The position numbers and the translations under genes are program-made. Below the pieces are notes generated by a model. The model ran no database searches and was not told where the DNA came from. It worked only from the letters and a program-made list of their open reading frames with translations. DNA of 37,945 bases from Flavobacterium psychrophilum (GTDB lineage: Bacteria > Bacteroidota > Bacteroidia > Flavobacteriales > Flavobacteriaceae): positions 1-37,945 of the forward strand of contig QFQM01000022.1 of NCBI GenBank assembly GCA_003243255.1. The letters are read 5' to 3'. Shown here piece by piece: positions 1 through 8,218 of the stretch; position 1 is the stretch's first letter, and the number at the start of each line of letters is the position of its first letter.

Positions 1-29
1 TATTTCACTTTTAAAATCATTTATATACG

Positions 30-254
30 ATGGCAGATTCTTTTTTTAAGAAAGAAAACAACAAGAAAAAGACCCTAATAAAAAAACAGAAGGCGCAAAA
101 GCGACAGGACAGGAAAACGAGCAATAACAAAGGTAAAGGCTTTGAAAGCATGATTGTTTATGTCGACAGGAATGGGCATTTTACGGATACGCCGCCGGAT
201 GCCTTAGCACCTACCTACAAGCCTACACCTAAAATCTCGTCGAATAGACCGTGA
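30..254 (+). CDS. Small basic protein paired with cold-shock gene
   Basis: A 74-residue protein whose first ~40 residues are almost all Lys, Arg, Asn, Gln and Glu, so probably disordered and nucleic-acid binding. It is followed by a short conserved-looking part (MIVYVDRNGHF, then TPPDA) and a Pro-rich tail. From memory, small proteins of this kind sit in front of, or fused to, cold-shock-domain proteins in Bacteroidota, and here the cold-shock gene follows after 47 bases. Function is not established; a role as an RNA-binding partner of the Csp is inference. The start is the first ATG in frame, 29 bases into the window, so the promoter is mostly outside. Confidence 0.75.
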   Translation: MADSFFKKENNKKKTLIKKQKAQKRQDRKTSNNKGKGFESMIVYVDRNGHFTDTPPDALAPTYKPTPKISSNRP

Positions 255-301
255 TTATTACAAATCGATAAATTAAAACTATTCAAATTAAATATTAAAA
301 A

Positions 302-493
302 ATGCAAGAAGGTAAAGTAAAATTCTTCAATGAAGAAAAAGGTTTCGGATTTATCACTCCCAATAACGGAGACAGCGAGATTTTTGTCCACGTTTCGGGT
401 CTAAAACAAAGCGTTCGTGAGAATGATGAAGTCCGTTATGATGTGGAAGAAGGCCGTAAAGGGCCAAATGCAACAAACGTGGTCATTGCATAA
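302..493 (+). CDS. Cold-shock protein (CspA family)
   Basis: A 63-residue single cold-shock domain (OB fold), the full length for this family. Both RNA-binding motifs are visible: RNP1 as KGFGFI at residues 13-18 and RNP2 as IFVHVS at 27-32. The protein starts with the usual GKVKFFNEEKGFGFI pattern and ends with the common ATNVVIA. CspA-type proteins bind single-stranded RNA/DNA and act as RNA chaperones in the cytoplasm. It follows the small basic gene at 30-254 and is probably co-transcribed with it. Confidence 0.95.
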   Translation: MQEGKVKFFNEEKGFGFITPNNGDSEIFVHVSGLKQSVRENDEVRYDVEEGRKGPNATNVVIA

Positions 494-805
494 AGTACTA
501 TAACACTAATTACAGAGTAGCTGCATATAAATAAGCAGGTGCTTACCTTTTAACAACCATAGGCAGTAGTAGTTTAATTGTTACTATTTGTTATCTGGTA
601 GTTAGGGCTGGTAATAACGAATAATATATTACGCATGGGCTACCCTGCACATACAGCACATATCTATCATAAGCCATCTACCTATGAGATAAGTGCAACA
701 CTGAAAAATTAGCACTTTCAGGATTTCGAAAAGGATATGAAATAACGGCACAATGTAATTCTGGGCATTTAATGGCGCACCTTAACAGACTAACAACAAC
801 TTGCT
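494..805. other. Intergenic stretch, no gene seen
   Basis: 312 bases between the cold-shock gene and the 95-residue ORF. I see no plausible coding frame, no tRNA-like fold and no strong terminator; only a weak four-pair hairpin (AGGT-gctt-ACCT followed by a few T) occurs at about 537-552. It could hold the cold-shock 3' UTR and the promoter of the next gene, but no clear Bacteroidota -7 element (TAnnTTTG) was found. Confidence 0.5.
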
Positions 806-1093
806 ATGAATAAATCCGACAAAAAAATAATATTAAAAAAATTGATTGAAGAGTTTTTCCGCGAAACCGAACCTATTGTTCTAACAAGGTTGCGCGATAA
901 AATTTACGGTGAGATATGCCATTTGCCTATGTCATCCAATGATAAGTATAATCTCGAAGAAGAGATGTACTTGTGGAATTATAAAAGTGATCAATACATT
1001 CAAAATATAAAAAGCAACTCGTTGCGCACAAATGTTGCTGCGGATTTTGAGGCAATGTTACAAAAAGTGGATATTTCTCTATTAGGTAATTAG
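806..1093 (+). CDS. Hypothetical protein, 95 residues
   Basis: Not recognised. The 95-residue product is rich in charged residues and predicted mostly helical (Lys/Glu-rich N-terminus, then an aromatic middle around MYLWNYKSD). It has no signal peptide, membrane segment or metal-binding motif. A strong rho-independent terminator lies 167 bases downstream and none lies between, which supports a real transcript. It stands alone between the cold-shock pair and the Crp/Fnr regulator. It could be a small cytoplasmic or phage-derived protein; the coding call itself is moderately sure. Confidence 0.55.
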   Translation: MNKSDKKIILKKLIEEFFRETEPIVLTRLRDKIYGEICHLPMSSNDKYNLEEEMYLWNYKSDQYIQNIKSNSLRTNVAADFEAMLQKVDISLLGN

Positions 1094-1260
1094 ACCTCAC
1101 AGATCATGAGAATTAACATCTAACGATAGCAATCCCCAACAGGACAGCCAAACCGCTGTTTTGCATGTTTTATAAAATTTATCCTACAGGTAATAGGCCA
1201 ATCTCTTTAAATCCTGCATAAAATGGTTTGGATTTTGTACATTTGGGGTCACGAATGAAA

Positions 1261-1293
1261 ATCCCGAAATCAAATTGATTTCGGGATTTTTTT
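1261..1293 (+). terminator. Rho-independent terminator
   Basis: Thirteen-base inverted arms (ATCCCGAAATCAA and its complement) almost touch at the centre, giving a tight hairpin with a small loop, followed by a run of seven T. A near-identical stem sequence is used in the terminator at 11239-11283. It ends transcription from the 95-residue gene. Confidence 0.85.
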
Positions 1294-1376
1294 ATATCCA
1301 ACATTTTTATCTGTATTTTTAATTTTGTTATTTCGAATGCTTTGAATATTCAACATCAGTAAATCATTATTAAAGC

Positions 1377-1955
1377 ATGGCAACTAAGGAAACAGAATTA
1401 CTATTCAGCCACTTTGAGCAATATATCAAACTAAGCGAAGAATTGAAATGTGCTTTGGAGGAAAGGGTTACGCATGTTTATTTTAAAAAAGGCGCAATGG
1501 TGCATGATTCCGATAAAATATGTACCCAATCTTATTTTATTCATAAAGGAATTTTCCGGGTCTACTTTATAAAGGGAGGCAAAGAAATAAGTGAATACTT
1601 TCCGGCAGAAAAAGAATGGTCTAATTCACCTAAGAGTTTTATCACAAGACAGAAGGACATTTATTATATCGATGCTATTGAAGATACTGAAGCCTTTTGC
1701 CTCAATGTCGATGACCTTGTGTATCTCTTTAATAATTTTCCTGAAATGGAAAGGTATTCAAGGCTTTCAATGGGAACGGTCTTTGGGCATTTAATGGAAC
1801 GGATTGTTTCGTTACGCTTTTCAAGTGCCAGGGAAAAATACCTGCATTTTATTGATACCTACCGGGATATACATCATAGGATTCCGCTGGGAATGGTAGC
1901 TTCCTATCTGGGCATAACACAGGAAACCCTAAGCAGGATTAGAGCTGAAAAGTGA
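1377..1955 (+). CDS. Crp/Fnr-family transcriptional regulator
   Basis: A 192-residue cytoplasmic regulator: an N-terminal cyclic-nucleotide-binding-like beta-barrel (about 10-125), a dimerisation helix, and a C-terminal winged helix-turn-helix. The last helix reads LGITQETLSRIRAEK. Its E-x-x-S-R pattern is the same as in E. coli FNR (VETISR), which contacts TTGAT half-sites. Only three Cys are present and they are scattered, so an FNR-type N-terminal [4Fe-4S] cluster is unlikely; the ligand is unknown. FNR-like boxes lie right behind it (1960) and at 5558 and 5674, making those genes likely targets. The protein ends soon after the recognition helix, which is common in Bacteroidota members. 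Confidence 0.85.
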   Translation: MATKETELLFSHFEQYIKLSEELKCALEERVTHVYFKKGAMVHDSDKICTQSYFIHKGIFRVYFIKGGKEISEYFPAEKEWSNSPKSFITRQKDIYYIDAIEDTEAFCLNVDDLVYLFNNFPEMERYSRLSMGTVFGHLMERIVSLRFSSAREKYLHFIDTYRDIHHRIPLGMVASYLGITQETLSRIRAEK

Positions 1956-1959
1956 TTTT

Positions 1960-1973
1960 ATGATTTACATCAA
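1960..1973. promoter_or_regulatory. FNR-like box upstream of the hydrolase gene
   Basis: ATGAT-TTAC-ATCAA, an imperfect palindrome with the five-four-five spacing of FNR sites (TTGAT-N4-ATCAA). It lies between the Crp/Fnr regulator and the secreted hydrolase, with its right end 47 bases before that start codon. It shares the pattern ATGAY-N4-RTCAW with the boxes at 5558 and 5674. Function is inferred from sequence only. Confidence 0.5.
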
Positions 1974-2020
1974 AAGTATTCTGCAGCATTATTTACACAT
2001 TTGTTCTAAACATAGAACTC

Positions 2021-2857
2021 ATGAAAAAAATACATTTTGCTCTGCTTTTAACACTTATCTCAGTTTATGCGTTTCCGCAGGATACACTTAAGGTAAAAAA
2101 TGTACAGGCTATCCTATTTACCGGAAAATCTGAAAAAGAACCTCTTATAGTAGGTTTAGGCGGTTCAGAAGGAGGTAACGCCTGGACCAGTGATTATTGG
2201 AAAAACACACGTGATCAATTTTTATCTAAAGGATATGCATTCTTAGCCATAGGCTATTTTGGATGTAAAGGAACACCTCCAATACTAGACAAAATTGCCC
2301 TTGAGGATGTTCATAACGCAATCGTTGCGGCTACTGCCAACAATAGAATAGATAGCAAGAGGATTGCGGTCATAGGTGGTTCGAGGGGCGCAGACCTTGC
2401 TTTGCTCCTGGCAAGTTATTACAATGATATATCGGTTGTAATAGGTATGTCTTCAAGCCATGCTGTTTTTCCGGGGCATACCCAGGAGTTTAACTCTTCG
2501 TGCTGGACTTATAACAACAAAGAACTCCCCTACATACCGGTTAATGAAGCAGCGGTACCCTTTCTTATGAAAAATGATCTGCGCGGAACCTTTGAAGCAA
2601 TGCTTCAGGATACTGTAGCTGAAAAAAACGCACTAATACCTGTAGAAAAGATTAAAGGTTCTGTACTACTACTATCGGCCACCCGGGATGAAATAATCCC
2701 TGCTGTAGAAATGGCAGAAAAAATGATGTCGCGGCTTAAAGCTAGTAAATTCAGCTATGACTACAAACACATAAGTTATGAAGGAGGACATAGTGAACCT
2801 ACAAAACATTTTGATGTAATCTTTGATTTTTTAGAAACCCATTTAAAAACAAAATAA
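2021..2857 (+). CDS. Secreted alpha/beta hydrolase, BAAT C-terminal-like
   Basis: A 278-residue protein with a cleavable signal peptide (hydrophobic residues 5-18, ending near FPQD), so periplasmic or exported. The alpha/beta-hydrolase elements are visible: an oxyanion-side GLGGSEGG near residue 46, the nucleophile elbow GGSRGAD (Ser ~120), the acid in SATRDEIIP, and the His in EGGHSEP near the C-terminus. The pattern resembles the C-terminal domain of bile-acid-CoA:amino-acid N-acyltransferase / acyl-CoA thioester hydrolases and dienelactone hydrolases. The substrate is unknown. It lies 65 bases behind the Crp/Fnr regulator with an FNR-like box in between, so it may be that regulator's neighbouring target. 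Confidence 0.8.
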   Translation: MKKIHFALLLTLISVYAFPQDTLKVKNVQAILFTGKSEKEPLIVGLGGSEGGNAWTSDYWKNTRDQFLSKGYAFLAIGYFGCKGTPPILDKIALEDVHNAIVAATANNRIDSKRIAVIGGSRGADLALLLASYYNDISVVIGMSSSHAVFPGHTQEFNSSCWTYNNKELPYIPVNEAAVPFLMKNDLRGTFEAMLQDTVAEKNALIPVEKIKGSVLLLSATRDEIIPAVEMAEKMMSRLKASKFSYDYKHISYEGGHSEPTKHFDVIFDFLETHLKTK

Positions 2858-2940
2858 TCGAAAAAAACACCATCATTATTTTTAACTTCTTTGGATATAA
2901 TTACAATGGTGCATTGAGAATAATTCCTTGTAAAAACAAG

Positions 2941-2965
2941 AAAAGGCACTCCTAAAGTGCCTTTT
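2941..2965. terminator. Bidirectional terminator
   Basis: Perfect ten-base arms AAAAGGCACT and AGTGCCTTTT with a five-base loop, between two convergent genes (hydrolase on plus, YceI-like on minus). T-rich sequence follows on both strands, better on the minus strand. Confidence 0.75.
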
Positions 2966-3012
2966 CCCGCAACTGAAAATTCAGCTGCTCTTAATCGAAA
3001 CTAACTCTATTT

Positions 3013-3543
3013 TTATTGAAGTGTAAGATTAACAGAAATCTTAATTTCTTCTTTCACTTTTACAAGCCCGCCAAACTTTTTAGGTGGTGTTAAATCGAAC
3101 TCAGAAAACTGAACAACCAGTGTTCCTGTAACTCCGTTTGCTGTAGTTTTAAGAGATGTTTTTTCATACATCTTTTCTTTGCCCGCAAGCTTTAATTTAA
3201 GATCACACATATAGTGATGGTTATCCTTTCTTAACCTGCACATTTCTACTCTTATGTCTTTAAACTCCTTTGCTTTTATGGTTTTCCTGAAGTCCCGGTT
3301 CAGCAAAAAGTTATGGCATCCAAAGGCATCAGACGGGATTATATATAAAATAGAGTCGTCCCCTGATGCTGTTTTACCTACATGAACGGTATCACGCTGC
3401 TCAAGTTGGTAAGTGCAGTTAAAATCTCCAACAGATGTTGCGCCCTCAATCGTAAAAGCCTGTTTCAGAATTATAATGCTGCCTCCCGGGTTTTCGGGAA
3501 ATGTAGCCAGAGAGGCAAGCATTATGCATACAAACTTCCACAT
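3013..3543 (-). CDS. YceI-like domain protein, divergent
   Basis: A 176-residue protein with a short N-terminal hydrophobic stretch that may be a signal peptide. The core follows the YceI (PF04264) lipocalin-like beta-barrel pattern: IEGATSVGDFNC near residue 32 corresponds to the usual ISGTSTLHDW, and the C-terminus FDLTPPKKFGGLVKVKEEI matches the YceI ending of Pro-Pro, Gly and a final beta-strand. It has several extra Cys (FNC, FGC, EMC, YMC) that could form disulfides in the periplasm. YceI proteins bind isoprenoid or amphipathic ligands; the ligand here is unknown. It is the last gene of a three-gene operon, 12 bases behind the porin-like gene. Confidence 0.7.
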   Translation of the reverse strand: MWKFVCIMLASLATFPENPGGSIIILKQAFTIEGATSVGDFNCTYQLEQRDTVHVGKTASGDDSILYIIPSDAFGCHNFLLNRDFRKTIKAKEFKDIRVEMCRLRKDNHHYMCDLKLKLAGKEKMYEKTSLKTTANGVTGTLVVQFSEFDLTPPKKFGGLVKVKEEIKISVNLTLQ

Positions 3544-3555
3544 ATCACATCTCTT

Positions 3556-4836
3556 TTAGAAGGCTATTGCAGCTTCAGCTACAAAGCCGTTGAATTTACC
3601 TCCGTTAAGTATGTTTGTTGGTGCAAAACCATCATATTTTTGGTTTACGTATTCCAGCTTCACTAAAATGTTTTTGGTCATATACCAGCCGGCGCCAATG
3701 TTGAAACGTGTCACATCAATATTTTCCCCGGCAGCAGTTTCGCCACTCACACCATTGTATCGTCCACCAAAGTATAAGTTTTCATCTTTACCGAAACGGT
3801 ATAGTAATTCAGCTGCATATTGCTCATAAGTCCTTCTGTCAGTTTCTGTAATAGCCCTGCCACTTGCATTTTCATAGATACCGAAGAACTCAAGACCTTT
3901 GTACTTAACAAATGGATTTACCATAAATGCTGTCAGCTTGTTCTGGAAGCCCGGCAGAATTTGTCCTGACCTGAAGTTTGCAGATGAAGTAGCTGCCGTA
4001 TTTTCCATTACAAAATAGTATCTTGAACCTGCCCTGTCGCCGTCATAAAAGTCAGTTCTTTTTGTTTCTGCCGCATTGTATGCAGATCCCGTAAGCCTTA
4101 ACCTTAAATCTTCGTTAAGTTGTTTGTCGTAACCAAATTTTGCATATACAGACGGGCTCGTACCACCGTTAGCCGTTTGATTTAGTCTTCCATTGGTTAC
4201 ACCTACCATTCCAAGCCATCCGTCCCTTTGGTAATACACCTCCGCAAAAACCATTGTAGCATAAGCATCCATCAGATAATTACCTACAAACGGATTGGTT
4301 AATGTATTAGCATTATCGCTCCTCCTGAAGTGAGCATCACCATAATTGATTTCATTGTGGCCGATTTTGATGCTAGCATACTTCATTACATCTTTAAGAA
4401 AGTCTTTTTCGATGAAATCAAGCTTATCAATTTGCAGGTACCCCCCTTTTACATAGGTTTCGTTATGATGGCGTGATGATAGAAATGTCCTTAGGTGAAG
4501 ATTAACCCCATCATATAGAGCCACATTGATATCAAAGTTTGCTGTAGCCAGGTTAAAGTTGTTACCAATGTCATACAGCTGATTGGTATTTACACCATTT
4601 ACTATATTTGGCGTAGCTGTATTTTCATGCCCTACTGCCTGAAACTGTAAAGCGAATCCACCACCGATATTAACACGAACCCTGTCAAAGGTTGTGACGG
4701 AATCTTTTTTGGGTTCGAAAAGATTTTTTGCATCTTTATTCTGAATATAGAAGTTATCCATTTTATAGTTTTGCTCCTGGGCAAAACCAAAGGCTGTAAT
4801 CATTAAGAAAATGAAAATTGACAAATGAGTTTTCAT
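3556..4836 (-). CDS. Outer-membrane porin-like beta-barrel protein
   Basis: A 426-residue protein with a signal peptide (cut near FGFAQEQ) and alternating amphipathic strands rich in Gly, Tyr, Phe and Asn, ending in a terminal strand FVAEAAIAF with the C-terminal Phe typical of outer-membrane barrels. Strand features such as NLYFGGRYNG and ILVKLEYVNQKYDG fit a phosphate-selective or generic porin. I cannot assign a substrate. It sits between two YceI-like genes on the same strand (23 and 12 base gaps), so the three products probably work together at the outer membrane and periplasm. Confidence 0.75.
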   Translation of the reverse strand: MKTHLSIFIFLMITAFGFAQEQNYKMDNFYIQNKDAKNLFEPKKDSVTTFDRVRVNIGGGFALQFQAVGHENTATPNIVNGVNTNQLYDIGNNFNLATANFDINVALYDGVNLHLRTFLSSRHHNETYVKGGYLQIDKLDFIEKDFLKDVMKYASIKIGHNEINYGDAHFRRSDNANTLTNPFVGNYLMDAYATMVFAEVYYQRDGWLGMVGVTNGRLNQTANGGTSPSVYAKFGYDKQLNEDLRLRLTGSAYNAAETKRTDFYDGDRAGSRYYFVMENTAATSSANFRSGQILPGFQNKLTAFMVNPFVKYKGLEFFGIYENASGRAITETDRRTYEQYAAELLYRFGKDENLYFGGRYNGVSGETAAGENIDVTRFNIGAGWYMTKNILVKLEYVNQKYDGFAPTNILNGGKFNGFVAEAAIAF

Positions 4837-4859
4837 GTGGTTTGTATTTGATGTTTATG

Positions 4860-5423
4860 TTATTTGAAACTAACTGTAAATGATATTTTTACAGCATCCC
4901 CAGTTTTAATAGTACCCAACATGGCTGTTGGTGGGGTAATCTTGTAATCGGTTAGCTTAAAGCTGTAATCGCCGGTAAGAGTATGTTTACCTGCTGCTGA
5001 TGCGACTTTTACAGGTATGCTTACTTCTTTTGCAACGCCGGCTATAGTAAAGGTTCCTTTTAGTGTATATCCGGTTCCCGTTTTTTGTGCCTGTTTCAAA
5101 TCGAATTTTACTGTTTTATACTGGCTGGTTTTTAGTGCTTTATAAGCATTTTTATCCATTCCAGATTTGCCGCTTTTTATAGTTTCTGCGGGCATTTCTA
5201 CAACCAGGGAAGATATATTGTCCAGCTTAGTACCCTCCAGTGTCGCCACAAGCTTACCTGTTGCCATACCCGATGTCATATCCCAGTCATGAAGTGACGA
5301 AGTTCCGGATATGGTGAGTGTAGGTTTTGAATCAAGGGTTAAACTTTCCTGTGCCTGTATACTTGCCGTTGTAAATAGTAACAAAATCATGTTTAGAACT
5401 ATACCTATTCCATTGCTTTTCAT
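4860..5423 (-). CDS. YceI family periplasmic protein
   Basis: A 187-residue protein with a signal peptide (hydrophobic 7-22, cut near IQAQES). It shows the YceI signature clearly: ISGTSSLHDWDM at residues ~38-49, MPAETIKSGKSGMDKNAYKAL in the middle, FDLKQAQ, and the closing KLTDYKITPPTAMLGTIKTGD. YceI barrels bind polyisoprenoid or other hydrophobic ligands in the periplasm. It is the first gene of the YceI-porin-YceI operon and is transcribed away from nadA; two FNR-like boxes lie in the shared upstream region. Confidence 0.9.
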   Translation of the reverse strand: MKSNGIGIVLNMILLLFTTASIQAQESLTLDSKPTLTISGTSSLHDWDMTSGMATGKLVATLEGTKLDNISSLVVEMPAETIKSGKSGMDKNAYKALKTSQYKTVKFDLKQAQKTGTGYTLKGTFTIAGVAKEVSIPVKVASAAGKHTLTGDYSFKLTDYKITPPTAMLGTIKTGDAVKISFTVSFK

Positions 5424-5557
5424 AATGCGTAGAATTAAAGATTAATGATGTTGATTAGAATTAAAAATTTTGATCTTGCAAGAAGTACTGCTTACTGTGA
5501 TTATGATTTTAGCAGCTTTTATACGAACAAAATTAGAATGGTAGTTAGCCCTAAAAA

Positions 5558-5571
5558 ATGACAATTATCAT
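5558..5571. promoter_or_regulatory. FNR-like box 1 (divergent region)
   Basis: ATGAC-AATT-ATCAT, a near-perfect palindrome with five-four-five spacing. It lies 135 bases before the YceI start codon and 193 before nadA. It is nearly the reverse complement of the box at 5674, differing at two central positions. Confidence 0.5.
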
Positions 5572-5673
5572 GAAGATAATTTTAATATTTTCAGATATTA
5601 ATCACACGGCACGCGAATAACATATCATCATTATTCAGTCCTCGCATAAATAAGCCAATTAAAATATCCGAAC

Positions 5674-5687
5674 ATGATTAATGTCAT
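5674..5687. promoter_or_regulatory. FNR-like box 2, proximal to nadA
   Basis: ATGAT-TAAT-GTCAT, five-four-five palindrome, 76 bases before the chosen nadA start. Its place fits activation of the nadA-nadB-nrdD-nrdG operon under low oxygen by an FNR-type regulator. This is inference from sequence and context. Confidence 0.5.
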
Positions 5688-5763
5688 ATTCCTGCCGGTT
5701 TGCTAAGAGTAATTTTACCGATGTACTCAGGCAGAATTTATGTTTTGCCAAACAAATAAACCT

Positions 5764-6696
5764 ATGGACAAAACAACACTGGCAGAAAAGATACGGCAAC
5801 TTAAAAAAGATAAAAATGCTGTAATACTTGCCCATTATTACCAGGAAAAAGACATACAGGATATTGCCGATTTTGTGGGCGACAGTCTTGAACTTTCAAA
5901 AAAGGCAGCCACTACTGATGCAGAAATGATCGTATTTGCAGGAGTTCACTTTATGGCAGAGACAGCAAAAATCCTTAATCCCGACAAAAAAGTAGTCCTG
6001 CCGGATTTTAACGCGGGCTGCTCACTCGCAGATGGATGCAATACCGCCGAATTTGGCACATGGAAAAAACAATACCCCAATCATAAGGTGGTTACCTACA
6101 TCAACTGCTCTGCAGGCATTAAAACCCTGAGCGATATAGTATGTACCTCATCCAATGCAAAAAAAATAATAGAGTCATTTCCCAAAGACCAGCCCATTCT
6201 CTTTGCTCCCGACAGGAATCTTGGCAATTACCTTAAAAAAACAACAGGACGCGACCTCGTTCTATGGGACGGTTCCTGCGTGGTACACGAAGCCTTTTCG
6301 CTTGACAAGCTCATTGCATTACACAAAGAACATCCAAATGCAAAAATTGTAGCCCATCCCGAATCGGAAGCCCAGATATTGCAGGTAGCGCATTACATAG
6401 GATCTACGTCAGGTATGCTAAACTATATCACAAATAGCGATGCCCAAACATTCATAGTGGCTACCGAAGCAGGAATATTGCATCAGTTGGCGGAAACCGC
6501 CAAAGGCAAAACGCTCATCCCTGCACCTGCTTATGAAGAAAATACCTGTGCTTGCAGTGAATGCGGTTTCATGAAACTCAATACAATGGAAAAATTATAC
6601 AACTGCATGAAGAACGGTTATCCTGAGATTAAAATTGATGAAAATCTAAGATTGCAGGCCTTACAGCCTATACAACGAATGCTTGAACTTTCTTAA
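5764..6696 (+). CDS. nadA: Quinolinate synthase NadA
   Basis: A 310-residue cytoplasmic enzyme that condenses iminoaspartate with dihydroxyacetone phosphate to quinolinate in NAD synthesis. Family features: [10 protein letters not shown] near the N-terminus, the Cys region GCSLADGC, the segment [20 protein letters not shown], and the C-terminal [12 protein letters not shown] that supplies [4Fe-4S] ligands. I chose the ATG at 5764 (MDKTTLAEK) because homologues start about 15-20 residues before the LAHYYQ strand; an ATG at 5740 would add eight residues. The cluster is oxygen-sensitive. It is the first gene of an operon with nadB 11 bases downstream. Confidence 0.95.
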   Translation: MDKTTLAEKIRQLKKDKNAVILAHYYQEKDIQDIADFVGDSLELSKKAATTDAEMIVFAGVHFMAETAKILNPDKKVVLPDFNAGCSLADGCNTAEFGTWKKQYPNHKVVTYINCSAGIKTLSDIVCTSSNAKKIIESFPKDQPILFAPDRNLGNYLKKTTGRDLVLWDGSCVVHEAFSLDKLIALHKEHPNAKIVAHPESEAQILQVAHYIGSTSGMLNYITNSDAQTFIVATEAGILHQLAETAKGKTLIPAPAYEENTCACSECGFMKLNTMEKLYNCMKNGYPEIKIDENLRLQALQPIQRMLELS

Positions 6697-6707
6697 ACTT
6701 CTACACT

Positions 6708-8198
6708 ATGAAAACAGATATATTGGTAATAGGAACAGGTATAGCGGGTTTATCATTTGCCATAAAAACAGCTCAAAAAAGAAGTGATTTAACCATTACT
6801 ATCATGACGAAAGAGTTGGCAGAGGTATCGAATACCAAATTTGCACAGGGCGGTATAGCTGCTGTATTAAATAATATTGGAGACAGCTTTGAACACCATA
6901 TAAATGACACGCTTAAAGCCGGTGGCGGCAGTTGTAATGAAGATGTAGTGCGAATGGTAGTACAACAAGCTCCGGAGCGCCTGCAGGAACTTATAGCTAT
7001 GGGTGTTGATTTCGACAGGAATCAGGATGGATACGACCTGGCGCTTGAAGGAGGGCATTCGCAAAAAAGAATACTGCATCACGGCGACACCACAGGCATG
7101 GAAATGGAACGTGCCCTACTCGCTAAGGTAAAGTCACTCACCAATGTTGTTATTTTGGAAAAACATACCGTAATAGACCTTGTTACCGAAAATAACACAT
7201 GCGTAGGAGCATTTTACTTTACACCGGAAAACAAGGTTGAATATATTCGTTTCAGAACCATTGTACTCAGCAGCGGTGGTTGTGGTCAGTTGTTTAAACA
7301 TACTACAAACCCGGGAGTTGCAACCGGAGATGGTATAGCACTGGCATACAGGGCAGGTGCAGCAGTTGCCGATATGCAATACATACAATTTCATCCCACA
7401 GCACTCTATGAGGCTGACAAAAATCCGTTTTTCCTACTCTCTGAAGCCCTTAGGGGATTCGGTGCACATGTCGTAAATGAAGAAGGAAAGCGTTTCCTGT
7501 TTACTACCGATCCGCGTGGCGAACTGGCTACCAGGGATATAGTATCAAAAGCTATAGGAGAAGAATTGCGCAGGACCGGAAAAAACAATGTCTACCTTGA
7601 TTGCAGGCACATAGATAAGGAAGCTTTCGAAATTCATTTTCCTTCAATATTTGCTTACTGTACCAATGCAGGTTATAATCCGTTAACCAGCCTTATACCT
7701 GTTACACCCGTAGCACATTACCAATGTGGCGGAATAACCGTAAATAAAAATGCACAAAGCAGCATAGGTGGCTTGTATGCCATCGGCGAATGCGCAAGAA
7801 CCGGATTACACGGAAAGAACAGGCTGGCCTCTAACTCTTTGCTCGAAGCCGTAGTATATGCACATCAGGCATCAATCGCCATTTGCAATGCTATAGATAG
7901 TGCCGGTTTCTCATTTAAAATTTATATCAATAAATATGGTGTTGTGCCATCTAAACAAAAGCTCGAGCGTATAGCTGCAATAAAAAAAGAACTTCAGGAG
8001 ATACTTCACAATTATCATATTGAAGGAAACTTATTGATTGATGAAGCCTGTGAGACAATATCATTACTTAAAAAACGTGCAATAGAACTGTATTGCAGCC
8101 TTCATGTTTCTATAGAACTGGTAGAAGTGATAAATATGATTACAGTAGCCGGACTTATAATGAAACATGCAAAAAACGAAATTTCTATAACTACATAA
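6708..8198 (+). CDS. nadB: L-aspartate oxidase NadB, C-terminally short
   Basis: A 496-residue flavoprotein oxidising L-aspartate to iminoaspartate for NadA, able to use fumarate instead of oxygen. Visible: FAD-binding GTGIAG (residues 9-14), TKFAQGGIAAVL, the flavin/substrate region HPTALYE, RFLFTTDPRGELATRDIVSKA, and the C-terminal FAD loop GLYAIGECARTGLHGKNRLASNS. E. coli NadB is about 540 residues. This protein stops right after VAGLIMKHAK, where homologues carry an R-x-ESRG-LHY motif and a final tail of some 30 residues; that motif is not seen. nrdD starts 20 bases later. Whether the shorter enzyme is active is unknown. Confidence 0.92.
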   Translation: MKTDILVIGTGIAGLSFAIKTAQKRSDLTITIMTKELAEVSNTKFAQGGIAAVLNNIGDSFEHHINDTLKAGGGSCNEDVVRMVVQQAPERLQELIAMGVDFDRNQDGYDLALEGGHSQKRILHHGDTTGMEMERALLAKVKSLTNVVILEKHTVIDLVTENNTCVGAFYFTPENKVEYIRFRTIVLSSGGCGQLFKHTTNPGVATGDGIALAYRAGAAVADMQYIQFHPTALYEADKNPFFLLSEALRGFGAHVVNEEGKRFLFTTDPRGELATRDIVSKAIGEELRRTGKNNVYLDCRHIDKEAFEIHFPSIFAYCTNAGYNPLTSLIPVTPVAHYQCGGITVNKNAQSSIGGLYAIGECARTGLHGKNRLASNSLLEAVVYAHQASIAICNAIDSAGFSFKIYINKYGVVPSKQKLERIAAIKKELQEILHNYHIEGNLLIDEACETISLLKKRAIELYCSLHVSIELVEVINMITVAGLIMKHAKNEISITT

Positions 8199-8218
8199 AC
8201 ACTACATGATTTAACATT

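Larger units (their letters stand above)
5424..5763. promoter_or_regulatory. Divergent regulatory region, YceI operon / nadA operon
   Basis: A 340-base AT-rich region without a gene, between two divergently transcribed operons. It contains two FNR-like palindromes (5558-5571 and 5674-5687, listed separately). I found no convincing TTTG / TAnnTTTG promoter pair for either direction, so start sites are not placed. Confidence 0.6.

Noticed and set aside
494..805. Possible small RNA or riboswitch behind the cold-shock gene
   Set aside because: No stable paired structure or terminator of useful strength was found by eye; kept as plain intergenic DNA.
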